Below are positions 1 to 6,888 of a DNA stretch of 7,626 nucleotides, one piece after another. The notes beneath the pieces were generated by a model. That model saw only the letters and a program-made list of their open reading frames with translations. It ran no database searches and was not told the origin of the DNA. A program made the translations under genes and the position numbers. This DNA is from an uncultured Planctomycetaceae bacterium (GTDB lineage: Bacteria > Planctomycetota > Planctomycetia > Pirellulales > UBA1268). Where the stretch lies: positions 1 through 7,626 of the forward strand of contig CALAZQ010000549.1 in the NCBI GenBank assembly GCA_937926325.1. The letters run 5' to 3'. The stretch's first letter is position 1. Every line of letters starts with the position of its first letter.

Positions 1-80
1 GAGCGCAGCCGGGATGGCGAAGCGAAGTTTCCGTCGAGTGAGCGAAGGACAGGATGTCCGAAGCGAACGTCCGGCGAGAT
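1..80. repeat. Two imperfect tandem copies of a ~40-nt repeat
   Basis: Positions 1-39 and 40-80 align as two diverged head-to-tail copies. Both begin GAGCG, contain GGATG (12-16 and 52-56), share the exact 9-mer CGAAGCGAA (18-26 and 59-67), then CCG and CGAG (31-38 and 71-78 with one difference). Copy 2 holds a small hairpin: GGACA (47-51) and TGTCC (55-59) around a GGA loop. Copy 1 starts at the window edge, so further copies may lie to the left. No gene covers the segment. It may belong to a dispersed intergenic repeat family, but that is inference from this single site. Confidence 0.5.
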
Positions 81-96
81 GGCATGGGCAACGCCC

Positions 97-151
97 CGGG
101 GCTTTCTCAGAATAGCTCCTGAAAAATCGAGAAAGTCACCCCAGAGCCCCG
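97..151 (+). promoter_or_regulatory. Nested inverted repeats in the arfB leader
   Basis: Two perfect 7-bp pairings are nested. CGGGGCT (97-103) matches AGCCCCG (145-151), and CTTTCTC (102-108) matches GAGAAAG (129-135). They share bases 102-103, so RNA could form one long hairpin with an unpaired bulge on the 3' side at about 134-144. The structure ends 9 nt before the arfB ATG, where no Shine-Dalgarno sequence is seen. It could affect arfB translation, or be the 3'-end structure of an upstream transcript. There is no T tract after it, so a standard intrinsic terminator is unlikely. Confidence 0.35.
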
Positions 152-160
152 CACCAGACC

Positions 161-592
161 ATGCCAGCCCCAGATAAGGCCGTCAGCGTCGGCGGCATCA
201 CCATTCCGGCCAGGGCGCTGCAGTGGCAGTTCAGCCGAAGTCAAGGGCCCGGGGGCCAAAACGTCAACAAGACCAACACCAAGGTTGAACTCCGGCTCGA
301 TCTGCAGCATGCCGATTTTCTGCCGGCCGGGATCGCCCGACGGTTGCGGCTGATGGCCGGCGGCCGAACCACCTCCGCCGGTGAATTGGTGATCACCAGT
401 CAACGGTTCCGTGAGCAACAGCGGAACATCGCCGACTGTCTGGCAAAACTGTCCGGTCTGCTGGCCGAAGCCCTGGTCCCGCCCAAGATCCGGCGGGCGA
501 CCAAGCCGTCCCGGGCCTCGCAGAAGCGGCGTCTTGACGCAAAGCGACGGCGGAGTGAAACCAAACAGCTCCGCCGCCGGGTCGCCGACTGA
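161..592 (+). CDS. arfB: Alternative ribosome-rescue factor ArfB (peptidyl-tRNA hydrolase, YaeJ family)
   Basis: This 143-aa protein is about the length of E. coli ArfB (140 aa). The release-factor catalytic loop is GPGGQNVNKTNTKVEL, with the GGQ at residues 31-33; family knowledge says this Gln positions water to cleave peptidyl-tRNA. Only the GGQ domain is present, with no codon-reading domain, which separates it from RF1/RF2. The C-terminal ~35 residues (from about 109) are strongly basic, with many Arg and Lys; in the family this tail enters the empty mRNA channel of ribosomes stalled without a stop codon. The ATG at 161 puts a short N-terminus before the conserved GGITIP segment. No Shine-Dalgarno site is visible. 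The gene appears monocistronic: 126 nt and a candidate promoter precede the next gene. A mitochondrial ICT1-type name would describe the same fold. Function is confident; physiological importance here is not shown. Confidence 0.93.
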   Translation: MPAPDKAVSVGGITIPARALQWQFSRSQGPGGQNVNKTNTKVELRLDLQHADFLPAGIARRLRLMAGGRTTSAGELVITSQRFREQQRNIADCLAKLSGLLAEALVPPKIRRATKPSRASQKRRLDAKRRRSETKQLRRRVAD

Positions 593-625
593 TGGCCCTG
601 CGGCGACGCGAGCGGTCTCCCCCCT

Positions 626-634
626 TGCTATACT
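626..634 (+). promoter_or_regulatory. Candidate extended -10 promoter for the UVR-motif gene
   Basis: TGC followed by TATACT (629-634) matches an extended -10 element (TGn plus a TATAAT-like hexamer, one mismatch). No convincing -35 lies 16-18 nt upstream, which extended -10 promoters can tolerate. It would start transcription near 641, leaving a leader of about 78 nt that contains the inverted repeats described next. It stands out as AT-rich within GC-rich DNA. Confidence 0.35.
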
Positions 635-652
635 TGACGCACCACTACGACT

Positions 653-695
653 CCGCCGATTGGCGGCCCGCATCCGGCATCCGGCCCACCAATCG
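653..695 (+). promoter_or_regulatory. Two mutually exclusive stem-loops in the UVR-gene leader
   Basis: A short hairpin pairs CCGCC (653-657) with GGCGG (662-666) around GATT. A longer one pairs CGATTGGCGG (657-666) with CCACCAATCG (686-695), 9 of 10 bases matching, around a 19-nt loop containing two tandem GCATCCG units (670-683). The two stems share bases 657-666 and cannot form together. The long stem ends 10 nt before the Shine-Dalgarno site at 706-712. This could be a translational control leader, but in GC-rich DNA it could also be chance. Confidence 0.3.
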
Positions 696-718
696 CGTAC
701 TCGACGGAAGGACTCGCA

Positions 719-1519
719 ATGCCATCGCCACGTGATATCGACAGCGTGCTCAAGAATTGGGACTACACGCCGGGAGAGGTGAACGCCCGCCGGGTCAAGG
801 CACGAAACGGCCGGGAAGTGCTGCAGATGCGAGTCGACATGGGACTGCTGCAAATGGAGACCGACCGGCGGCCTGACGGCAGCCGGCCGCACGGAGCCGA
901 AACCTATTTTGACTACCTCGTCGGCGAGGTGATTCGTGAGGGGGAGGGCTTTGAGCTTTCGCAGGAACAATGTTCCGAGGCCGACCGGGAGTTCATTCAG
1001 TTTTATCACCGCCGGCTCTGCTGGCTGTCGCTGCGGGAATACCACCGGGCTGCCAAGGACGCCGATCACAGCCTCGCCTTCATGGACTTTGTCCGCGAAC
1101 ATTCTCCCGACCAGGAGTGGACGCTGTCGCATGAGCAGTACCGCCCCTTTGTGCTGTTTCATCGGGTGCAGGCAGGGGCTCTGGCTGTGCTCGACGACGA
1201 CGGGCCGGAACTGGCGATCGCCGAAATCAACAAGGGCCTCGAGCAATTTCGGGAGCTCTTCATCCGCTACGACGCCGAAGACCAGTTCGAAACCGATGAA
1301 CTGGTGCGACGGCTGCAGGAGATGCGGGAGAGCGTCCGCCGCCGCTTCGAGGTGGGACAGACCCTGGACGAGCAGCTGGCCGACGCCGTGCGGTGCGAGA
1401 ACTATGAACTGGCGGCCGAACTGCGGGACCAGCTGCGGGACAACGACGTTGCCGCCGCCGCTTCAGCCCGCACCCGTAAGGCCCGGGGCGACTCGGGCGC
1501 TGACCTCAGCCGAAACTGA
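719..1519 (+). CDS. UVR-motif, TPR-like helical protein of unknown function
   Basis: This 266-aa soluble protein has no signal peptide or membrane segment. The N-terminal part (about 1-75) contains REVLQMRVDMGLLQMETD and a Gly/Arg-rich turn, giving the look of a small beta domain. Residues about 88-185 are helical with a TPR-like spacing of Leu, Tyr and Ala (for example residues 99-117 and 141-182). Residues about 217-241 (DEQLADAVRCENYELAAELR and following) match the UVR motif, the short coiled hairpin by which UvrB and UvrC bind each other; it also occurs in ClpC and McsA-type proteins. There is no nuclease or helicase domain, so this is not UvrB or UvrC. The start is supported by GGAAGGA at 706-712, 6 nt before the ATG. 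I recall similar proteins in Planctomycetota, annotated only by the UVR motif. A protein-protein adaptor role is inference. Confidence 0.85.
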   Translation: MPSPRDIDSVLKNWDYTPGEVNARRVKARNGREVLQMRVDMGLLQMETDRRPDGSRPHGAETYFDYLVGEVIREGEGFELSQEQCSEADREFIQFYHRRLCWLSLREYHRAAKDADHSLAFMDFVREHSPDQEWTLSHEQYRPFVLFHRVQAGALAVLDDDGPELAIAEINKGLEQFRELFIRYDAEDQFETDELVRRLQEMRESVRRRFEVGQTLDEQLADAVRCENYELAAELRDQLRDNDVAAAASARTRKARGDSGADLSRN

Positions 1520-1721
1520 TCCTGCGGCTTCCCGGAATGTCTTGAAAAAATTTCAGACTGACAGGAACCAGTGACCGCGGCTTCATCGGCAGCCTGGAGA
1601 AGCTGGGGAAAGTGATCGGAGCCCCCGAGTTCATTCAGCCGATTTTCCTGGTTCGGCACGGCAGCTGCACAGCACATCTGGTCGAGGCCCCGATGCCAGG
1701 GCCACACCACCCGCTGAGAGA
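1520..1721 (+). other. Intergenic segment with a coding-like frame and no start codon
   Basis: This segment separates the UVR gene from the small hypothetical. It holds an AT-rich island at 1541-1555, where TGAAA (1543-1547) and TTTCA (1551-1555) form a 5-bp inverted repeat. From 1546 to about 1710 the frame starting at 1546 is open, with codons ending mostly in G or C, as in the real genes here; it includes GSLEKLGKVIGAPEFI and PIFLVRHGSC. The only usual start in the first part is a GTG at 1612, without a good ribosome site. The frame then loses this character. It may be the decayed remains of a gene or chance. I see no RNA gene. Confidence 0.25.
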
Positions 1722-2069
1722 ATGCCGATGCCAACCATGCCGTTTCCCACTCCGTCCCGCCCGCAGACCGCAGGAAAGCAGTCGCGTCTGCCTGCCCAGG
1801 CTCATGCGACCGACTGCTACACCCTACGGGTCAACGACGACGAATGCCTGATTCGCGGCATTCTGGTCGAATCGATCGACTGCCTGTTTTCAAGCACAGA
1901 CGAAGGTGAGTCCGTCGATCGCGACGACCCGATGAGTGAGCCGCTGCTCGATCAGATTGACGACCAGCGGGTGCAGTTTCACGGCCAGCTGGCCGCTCCG
2001 CCGCGGGCCCGGCGGCGGCAGAAGCTGGTGGCGTCGCGGGCGGTTTTCCACGCGGTGGTGCGACGGTAG
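1722..2069 (+). CDS. Small hypothetical protein, possibly real
   Basis: This open frame encodes 115 aa from the first ATG. I do not recognise a family. The first ~30 residues are Pro/Met/Gln-rich and likely disordered. Residues about 32-54 (CYTLRVNDDECLIRGILVES and on) look like a beta-rich segment, followed by an acidic stretch and a basic Arg-rich C-terminus. Support for coding: codons through the middle mostly end in G or C like the neighbours, and GAGAG lies at 1716-1720. That site touches the first ATG but is 7 nt from the second (1728), so translation may start at 1728, giving 113 aa. The stop is 39 nt before the ATG of the next gene, so the two could be cotranscribed. Against: no recognised homolog, low-complexity ends, and an overlapping antisense frame at 1890-2243. 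Confidence 0.45.
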   Translation: MPMPTMPFPTPSRPQTAGKQSRLPAQAHATDCYTLRVNDDECLIRGILVESIDCLFSSTDEGESVDRDDPMSEPLLDQIDDQRVQFHGQLAAPPRARRRQKLVASRAVFHAVVRR

Positions 2070-2108
2070 GATGCGGTCAGTTTGGTCCGCTCCCGCCCCC
2101 AGCCCACC

Positions 2109-3230
2109 ATGAACGGTACCGTCCTGCTCGACCCGGCCGCCTGCCGCACCCGCCAGCAACGGCTCTGCCGCTGGCTGGGAACTGCCGGCGTCGATCTGGC
2201 CATCTTCGTCGCCCCGGAACAGATCGAGTACTTCACCGGGCACCGCTGGGACTTTCGCTTCTCCCCGGTTGCCGCCCTCCGGGCCGATGGCCAGATGCTG
2301 CTGATCTGCCCCGACAAGCCGGTCGAGGCAGAGGCGGTCGATGATCTGCGGATCTACGCAGCGAAGTGGAAGTCAACCCTCCGGCTCGACCAGCGGGAGG
2401 CCGCTGCCGCCGTGCTGGCCGACTGGCTCGCCGCCGGCCCGACGCCCCGACGGGTGGGCGTCGAATTCTCCTCCTGTCCACCGCACGTCAGCCGTTGCTG
2501 TGCGGACAGCGAACTGGTTGACCTCGAGCCGGAAGTGCTGCGGCTCCGGCGGCGAAAGGATGCTGACGAACTTGCCTTGCTCAAGCGGGCGATCGCGGCG
2601 ACCGGACGGATGTACGAGCGGGCCCGGGAGATTATCGAGCCCGGCCTCAGCGAGCTGACCATGTTTTCGGAGCTCCAGCGTGTGGCCGTGGAAGCCTGCG
2701 GTGAAATGCTCTCCGGCACCGGCAACGACTATGCCTGCGGCGTCCGGGGTGGACCGCCGCGAGATCGCGGCTGCGAACCTGGTGAGCTCTATATCCTCGA
2801 CCTCGGTCCGGCTTATCGCGGCTATTTCGCCGACAACGCCCGGACGCTGGCGGTCGACGGCCAGCCGACTGACAACCAACTGGCGGCCTGGCAGCATGTC
2901 TGCGGGGCACTCACCCTGGTCGAGCAGCGGGCCCGCCCCGGACTCAGCTGTCGCGAACTCTATGCAGAGGTGGAAGCCTGGCTGGCCCAGGCACCGGTCG
3001 GCAGCTGGTCCAGTCACCTGGGCCACGGGATCGGCCTCTATGTGCATGAGACGCCACATCTCAACCCCAACTGGGACGACAAGCTTGAAGTCGGCGACGT
3101 GATTGCCGTCGAGCCGGCCCTCTACGGCCCGGAACTCCGCTGCGGCATGCGGATTGAGAACGACTATCGCGTCACCGAATCGGGGCTTGAACTGCTCAGC
3201 CCCTTCCCGCTGGAACTCAGCGGCGTCTGA
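2109..3230 (+). CDS. M24 family metallopeptidase, Xaa-Pro dipeptidase/aminopeptidase type
   Basis: This 373-aa protein has the two-domain plan of prolidase/aminopeptidase P enzymes: an N-terminal creatinase-like domain (about 8-140, with GVDLAIFVAPEQIEYFTGHR) and a C-terminal pita-bread catalytic domain (about 150-370). All five expected metal ligands are visible: D231 (ILDLG), D242 (FADNART), H306 (GHGIGLYVHE), E335 (VEPALYG) and E350 (GMRIENDY). The family uses two metal ions, often Mn or Co, to cleave peptides with Pro in the second position. No signal peptide is seen, so a cytoplasmic role in peptide turnover is expected. The ATG at 2109 is preferred. A TTG at 2082 would add 9 residues and has AGGA 10 nt upstream (2068-2071), so it cannot be excluded; the ATG itself has no ribosome site. 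Whether it acts on dipeptides or longer peptides cannot be read from the sequence. Confidence 0.92.
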   Translation: MNGTVLLDPAACRTRQQRLCRWLGTAGVDLAIFVAPEQIEYFTGHRWDFRFSPVAALRADGQMLLICPDKPVEAEAVDDLRIYAAKWKSTLRLDQREAAAAVLADWLAAGPTPRRVGVEFSSCPPHVSRCCADSELVDLEPEVLRLRRRKDADELALLKRAIAATGRMYERAREIIEPGLSELTMFSELQRVAVEACGEMLSGTGNDYACGVRGGPPRDRGCEPGELYILDLGPAYRGYFADNARTLAVDGQPTDNQLAAWQHVCGALTLVEQRARPGLSCRELYAEVEAWLAQAPVGSWSSHLGHGIGLYVHETPHLNPNWDDKLEVGDVIAVEPALYGPELRCGMRIENDYRVTESGLELLSPFPLELSGV

Positions 3231-3235
3231 GCCGT

Positions 3236-3281
3236 CCCACAGCCGGCCCGGTTTTCGGTGAGGCGTGGCTGGGGGTACATT
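3236..3281 (+). other. Inverted repeat after the peptidase gene and weak -10 for bioB
   Basis: CCCACAGCC (3236-3244) and GGCTGGGGG (3267-3275) pair at 8 of 9 positions, starting 5 nt after the peptidase stop. With no T tract after it, this is at best a weak or Rho-assisted terminator. TACATT (3276-3281) follows directly and could be a -10 element for bioB, with a poor -35 candidate TTTTCG (3252-3257) 18 nt upstream. The order stem then -10 suggests a boundary between transcription units, but neither element is strong. Confidence 0.22.
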
Positions 3282-3333
3282 GAGGACGCCACCAATCTCA
3301 CCGGACTTGCCTGTCCATTCTCAAGGAATCCTC

Positions 3334-4374
3334 ATGCAGACCGACGTCAATCCCGGCTCCCGCTGGCACGCCCTCGCAGCCGAGGTGCTGGCTGGCCAGC
3401 CAATCACCCGCGATGAGGCGGGGGCGGTGCTGGCTTCTCCTGACCCGGAACTGCTCGACCTGCTGGCAGCCAGCTATCGGGTCCGGCACCACTTTTTTGG
3501 CAACACCGTGCAGCTGTTCTTTCTGATGAATGCCAAGAGTGGCCTCTGCCCCGAGGACTGCGGCTACTGTTCACAGTCGAAAGTCTCGGAAGCTGAAATC
3601 CCTCGGTACAACCTGCTCTCAGCACCAAAGCTGCTGGAAGCAGCCCGCCTGGCAGCCGAACGGCAGTCGAAGACTTTTTGCATTGTCATCTCGGCCCGGG
3701 GGCCGTCAGAGCGTGAGATCGACTTCGTCTGTACGGTCGTCCCACAGATCAAGCAGCAGTACGGCCTCAACGTCTGTGCCTGCCTGGGACTGCTCACCCC
3801 GGAACAGGCCAGCCGACTGGCTGCTGCCGGGGTCGACAAGGTCAATCACAACCTCAACACAGGTGAGGCCTACTACGGCGAGGTCTGCAGCACCCACACC
3901 TACGCCGACCGGGTCGCCACCCTGGCGGCCTGCCGCTCGGCCGGCCTGCAGCTGTGCAGCGGCGGCATCATGGGAATGGGGGAGACAGCTGACGATCTGG
4001 TCGATATGGCGTTTGCCCTGCGGAAACTGCAGGTGGAGTCGATCCCGCTGAACTTCCTCAATGCCATCGACGGCACGCCGCTGGAGCAGACCAACCGACT
4101 GACGCCCCGCGACTGCCTGCGGGGTCTGGCGATGATGCGGCTGGTCAATCCCGCTGCCGAAATCAGGATCGCCGGCGGCCGTGAAATTCACCTCGGCAGC
4201 CTCCAGCCACTGGGGCTCTACCCGGCCAATTCCATCTTTGTCGGCGACTACCTGACCACCGAGGGCCAGCTGCCTGAGGCTGACTACAAAATGATCGAGG
4301 AGTTGGGCTTTACGATCACCCAGGGCTCTGAAGCAGCCGAGCCGCTGCCGGCGTTCGAAGGGAGCGCCGGCTGA
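3334..4374 (+). CDS. bioB: Biotin synthase BioB (radical SAM)
   Basis: The 346-aa protein has the same length as E. coli BioB. It inserts sulfur into dethiobiotin, the last step of biotin synthesis, in the cytoplasm. The radical-SAM cluster motif is CPEDCGYC, with C72, C76 and C79 binding the [4Fe-4S] cluster. Ligands of the second, sacrificial [2Fe-2S] cluster also appear conserved by position with E. coli: C116 (TFCIV), C148 (NVCAC), C208 (LCSGG) and R278 (IRIAGGRE). NHNLNT (171-176) and SGGIMGMGET (209-218) are further family hallmarks. AAGGA at 3323-3327, 6 nt before the ATG at 3334, fixes the start; a GTG at 3265 would add 23 residues without family resemblance. No other bio gene and no BirA-type operator is seen nearby, so this is a stand-alone bioB. 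It runs tail to tail into the minus-strand TPR gene. Confidence 0.97.
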   Translation: MQTDVNPGSRWHALAAEVLAGQPITRDEAGAVLASPDPELLDLLAASYRVRHHFFGNTVQLFFLMNAKSGLCPEDCGYCSQSKVSEAEIPRYNLLSAPKLLEAARLAAERQSKTFCIVISARGPSEREIDFVCTVVPQIKQQYGLNVCACLGLLTPEQASRLAAAGVDKVNHNLNTGEAYYGEVCSTHTYADRVATLAACRSAGLQLCSGGIMGMGETADDLVDMAFALRKLQVESIPLNFLNAIDGTPLEQTNRLTPRDCLRGLAMMRLVNPAAEIRIAGGREIHLGSLQPLGLYPANSIFVGDYLTTEGQLPEADYKMIEELGFTITQGSEAAEPLPAFEGSAG

Positions 4375-4403
4375 CACAGGGAGTCGCCGCCGAAAGATAT
4401 CGG

Positions 4404-4724
4404 TTAGTCACCGCCCAGGGACATCAGCAGTTCAGCCATTTCACCCGCAGCGTGGGTGAGGTTCTGCCGCCGGGCCTCCTCAATGCCCTCGCGGAGTGCG
4501 CGGCGGGCATCCTCTGGCTGGCCGTACTTCACCAGGTGCTGGGCGGCCATCTGATAGGCGGGCACGTAGGGTGGTTCGCCGCGGGCCAGTTCCTGCAGCA
4601 GATCGATCGCTGCCTCCCATTCACCCTCAGCCTCCATCTGCAGGGCCAGGCTGTACCGCAAGAAGACATCGTCGGGCTCATCCCGCAGCATCGCTTCCAG
4701 CTTCTGACGACGAGTCGAGGCCAT
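4404..4724 (-). CDS. Small tetratricopeptide-repeat protein
   Basis: This 106-aa protein is almost entirely helical. Two TPR-like units are visible at about 18-51 (with LRYSLALQMEAEGEWEAAID) and 52-85 (with AYQMAAQHLVKYGQPEDARR), followed by a capping helix with HAAGEMAELLMSL. It has no signal peptide or membrane segment. TPRs bind other proteins; the partner is unknown. The ATG at 4724 is chosen because AGGAG lies 6 nt upstream (complement of 4731-4735); the frame extends 15 codons further upstream, but that extension is not helical and overlaps the leuD stop. It sits 41 nt after leuD on the same strand, so it is likely the last gene of the leuCD transcript. I recall similar short TPR proteins in Planctomycetota. 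A link to leucine synthesis is inference from position alone. Confidence 0.85.
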   Translation of the reverse strand: MASTRRQKLEAMLRDEPDDVFLRYSLALQMEAEGEWEAAIDLLQELARGEPPYVPAYQMAAQHLVKYGQPEDARRALREGIEEARRQNLTHAAGEMAELLMSLGGD

Positions 4725-4765
4725 TGAAGTCTCCTGCTGGTCGCAATCAGGGATGGGGTCACCGA

Positions 4766-5389
4766 TCAATCGGCGGCGACGGGTGGCATCCCGTGGGCTG
4801 CCTCCCAGCGGTCGATGGCATCGGTGTGCCGGAGCGACAGGGCGATGTTGTCGAGCCCCTCCAGCAGGCAGCGCTGCCGGAACGGTTCAACCTCGAAGGA
4901 ACGGGCAAAGCCGTCGGTATCCTGCAGGCTGCAACCCGCCAGGTCGATCTGCAGCCGGTACTGGCCCGCTTCGCTGGCAGTGGCAGCCGCCGCCCGGTGG
5001 AAGAGTTCCGCAACATCCTCTTCATTGAGTCGGATCGGCAGGATGCCGTTGGAGAAACAGTTGGAGTAGAAAATGTCGGCGAAGGTCGGAGCAATCACCG
5101 CCCGGAAGCCGTAGTCGGCCAAGGCCCAGGGGGCATGCTCGCGGCTCGAGCCACAGCCAAAGTTCCGCCTCGCCAGCAGGATGGTCGCCCCCGCTGCGGC
5201 AGGCTGGTTCAATTCAAAGTCTGCGTTGGGCGACCCGTCAGCCAGAAACCGCCAGTCATAGAAGAGGAACTGCCCGAAGCCCGTTCGCTCAATCCGCTTG
5301 AGGAACTGTTTGGGGATGATCTGATCGGTGTCGACATTGGCCCGATCGAGGGCCGCGACGACTCCGTCGTGTGAGGTGAAGGCCTGCAT
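4766..5389 (-). CDS. leuD: 3-isopropylmalate dehydratase small subunit LeuD
   Basis: This 207-aa protein is the usual length for LeuD. With LeuC it forms isopropylmalate isomerase, which converts 2-isopropylmalate to 3-isopropylmalate in leucine synthesis. Visible family signatures are [18 protein letters not shown] (14-31), [13 protein letters not shown] (36-48), the substrate-contacting loop [14 protein letters not shown] (77-90) and [20 protein letters not shown] (100-119), typical of the aconitase swivelling domain. The ATG at 5389 is preceded by AGGAA about 6 nt upstream (complement strand) and matches the conserved N-terminus. It follows leuC by 63 nt and precedes the TPR gene by 41 nt, all on the same strand. 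Nothing is missing or unusual. Confidence 0.97.
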   Translation of the reverse strand: MQAFTSHDGVVAALDRANVDTDQIIPKQFLKRIERTGFGQFLFYDWRFLADGSPNADFELNQPAAAGATILLARRNFGCGSSREHAPWALADYGFRAVIAPTFADIFYSNCFSNGILPIRLNEEDVAELFHRAAAATASEAGQYRLQIDLAGCSLQDTDGFARSFEVEPFRQRCLLEGLDNIALSLRHTDAIDRWEAAHGMPPVAAD

Positions 5390-5452
5390 GATGGTTCCTG
5401 GTGGGAATCGCCTGAGGTCAGCAGCCGCATGACCGCCAAGGACGAGAGCGAT

Positions 5453-6859
5453 TTACCGGTACTGCCATTCCCGGATGTCGACGAAGTGACCACTCACCGC
5501 CGCAGCCGCAGCCATGGCGGGTGAGACGAGGTGGGTGCGGCCCCCCTTCCCCTGCCGGCCCTCAAAGTTCCGGTTGCTGGTGGAGGCACACCGCTGCCCC
5601 GGCGAGAGGGTGTCGGGGTTCATGCCGAGGCACATGCTGCAGCCCGCCTCCCGCCACTCAAAGCCGGCGGCGGTGAAGACCTTGTCGAGCCCCTCAGCTT
5701 CAGCCTGCCGTTTCACCCGGCCGCTGCCGGGGACCACCATGGCGTGGAGATGCTTCGCAACCTGATACCCCTGAACCACCCGAGCTGCCGCCCGCAGATC
5801 CTCAATCCGGCTGTTGGTACATGAGCCGATAAAGACCCGGTCGAGTGGGATATCGACAATCCGGGTGCCCGCCTCCAGCCCCATGTAGGCCAACGCCCGC
5901 TCACCGGACGATTGGTCGTTGGGGTCGGCAAAGTCGGTCGGAGCCGGCACGGCGGCATCGACCCCGATCACCTGAGCCGGATTGGTTCCCCAGGTCACCT
6001 GCGGCACCACATCGGCTGCCCGGTAGACCTCGACGCGGTCATAGACAGCGCCAGGATCTGAGGGCAACTGCTGCCAACGGGCCACCGCCGCCTCAAAGTC
6101 GGCCGGGGCGAAATCACGGCCCCTGAGGTAGTCAAACGTGATGGCATCGGGCGCAATCATGCCGGCCCGGGCGCCCGCCTCGATCGACATGTTGCAGACC
6201 GTCATCCGCTGCTCCATGCCGAGGCTGCGGATCGTGTCGCCGGTGTATTCGATCACATAGCCGGTGCCACCTTCCGTTGACAGCTGGCCAATCAGGTAGA
6301 GCACGAGATCCTTGGCGGTGACACCCTCAGGCAGACTGCCTTCAACCCGCACCTCCAGTGACTTGGGCTTGGCCTGACGGAGGGTCTGGGTCGCCAGCAC
6401 ATGCTCAACCTCACTGGTGCCGATACCGAAGGCGAGCGCACCGAGGGCACCGTGGGTCGCCGTGTGGCTGTCGCCACAGACGATGGTCATGCCCGGCTGC
6501 GTGATGCCCAGTTCCGGTCCGATGACATGGACGATCCCCTGGTCGGCATCGCCAAGATCGAACAGCCGCACACCGAACTGCCGGCAATTCTCCCGCAGGG
6601 TGTCGATCTGCTGCTTTGAAATCGCGTCGGCGATCGGCAGCCGCCGATCAGTGGTCGGCACATTGTGGTCGGGAGTGGCAAAGGTCGCCTCGGGGCGACG
6701 CACCTTCCGACCAGCCAACCGCAGCCCCTCGAAGGCCTGGGGACTGGTCACCTCGTGAACGAGGTGCCGATCGATATAGAGCAGCGAGTTTTCGCCTTCC
6801 GGCGTACAGACGACATGGTCGTCCCAGATTTTGTCGAGGAGCGTGCGAGGGCCGGGCAT
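5453..6859 (-). CDS. leuC: 3-isopropylmalate dehydratase large subunit LeuC
   Basis: This 468-aa protein matches the length of bacterial LeuC (466 aa in E. coli). It carries the catalytic [4Fe-4S] cluster of isopropylmalate isomerase. The three cluster cysteines are C347 ([13 protein letters not shown]), C407 and C410 ([11 protein letters not shown]). Other aconitase-family signatures are [13 protein letters not shown] near the N-terminus, HNVPTTDRR (65-73), [20 protein letters not shown] (129-148) and [20 protein letters not shown] (428-447). The ATG at 6859 gives the normal N-terminus, although no Shine-Dalgarno sequence precedes it. The gene starts 99 nt after the methyltransferase-like gene and is followed by leuD, the usual order. 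leuA and leuB are not in the window. The upstream gap contains inverted repeats described separately. Confidence 0.97.
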   Translation of the reverse strand: MPGPRTLLDKIWDDHVVCTPEGENSLLYIDRHLVHEVTSPQAFEGLRLAGRKVRRPEATFATPDHNVPTTDRRLPIADAISKQQIDTLRENCRQFGVRLFDLGDADQGIVHVIGPELGITQPGMTIVCGDSHTATHGALGALAFGIGTSEVEHVLATQTLRQAKPKSLEVRVEGSLPEGVTAKDLVLYLIGQLSTEGGTGYVIEYTGDTIRSLGMEQRMTVCNMSIEAGARAGMIAPDAITFDYLRGRDFAPADFEAAVARWQQLPSDPGAVYDRVEVYRAADVVPQVTWGTNPAQVIGVDAAVPAPTDFADPNDQSSGERALAYMGLEAGTRIVDIPLDRVFIGSCTNSRIEDLRAAARVVQGYQVAKHLHAMVVPGSGRVKRQAEAEGLDKVFTAAGFEWREAGCSMCLGMNPDTLSPGQRCASTSNRNFEGRQGKGGRTHLVSPAMAAAAAVSGHFVDIREWQYR

Positions 6860-6888
6860 ACGGGAAGTTGTCGGGGGAATGGAATCTA

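Noticed and set aside
107..1246. 379-aa open frame on the minus strand
   Set aside because: It lies antisense to arfB and most of the UVR-motif gene, both supported by motifs or a ribosome site. Its protein is low-complexity with no recognisable domain; long antisense frames are common in GC-rich DNA.
1890..2243. 117-aa minus-strand frame across the small hypothetical and the peptidase start
   Set aside because: No recognisable motif, and it overlaps the coding sequence of the peptidase N-terminal domain.
2373..3059. 228-aa minus-strand frame inside the M24 peptidase gene
   Set aside because: Antisense shadow of a gene with all catalytic residues conserved. The same applies to the 223-aa frame at 3706-4377 opposite bioB.
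3265..3333. Extended bioB start at a GTG (3265)
   Set aside because: The 23 extra residues do not resemble the BioB N-terminus, and the ATG at 3334 has AAGGA at the right distance and gives the standard length.
4375..4403. Bidirectional terminator between bioB and the TPR gene
   Set aside because: The 29-nt gap has only a weak 4-bp inverted repeat (CCGA/TCGG) and no T or A tract on the proper side.
4496..5374. 292-aa open frame on the plus strand
   Set aside because: It is antisense to the TPR gene and leuD, whose identity is certain, and the protein has no family resemblance.
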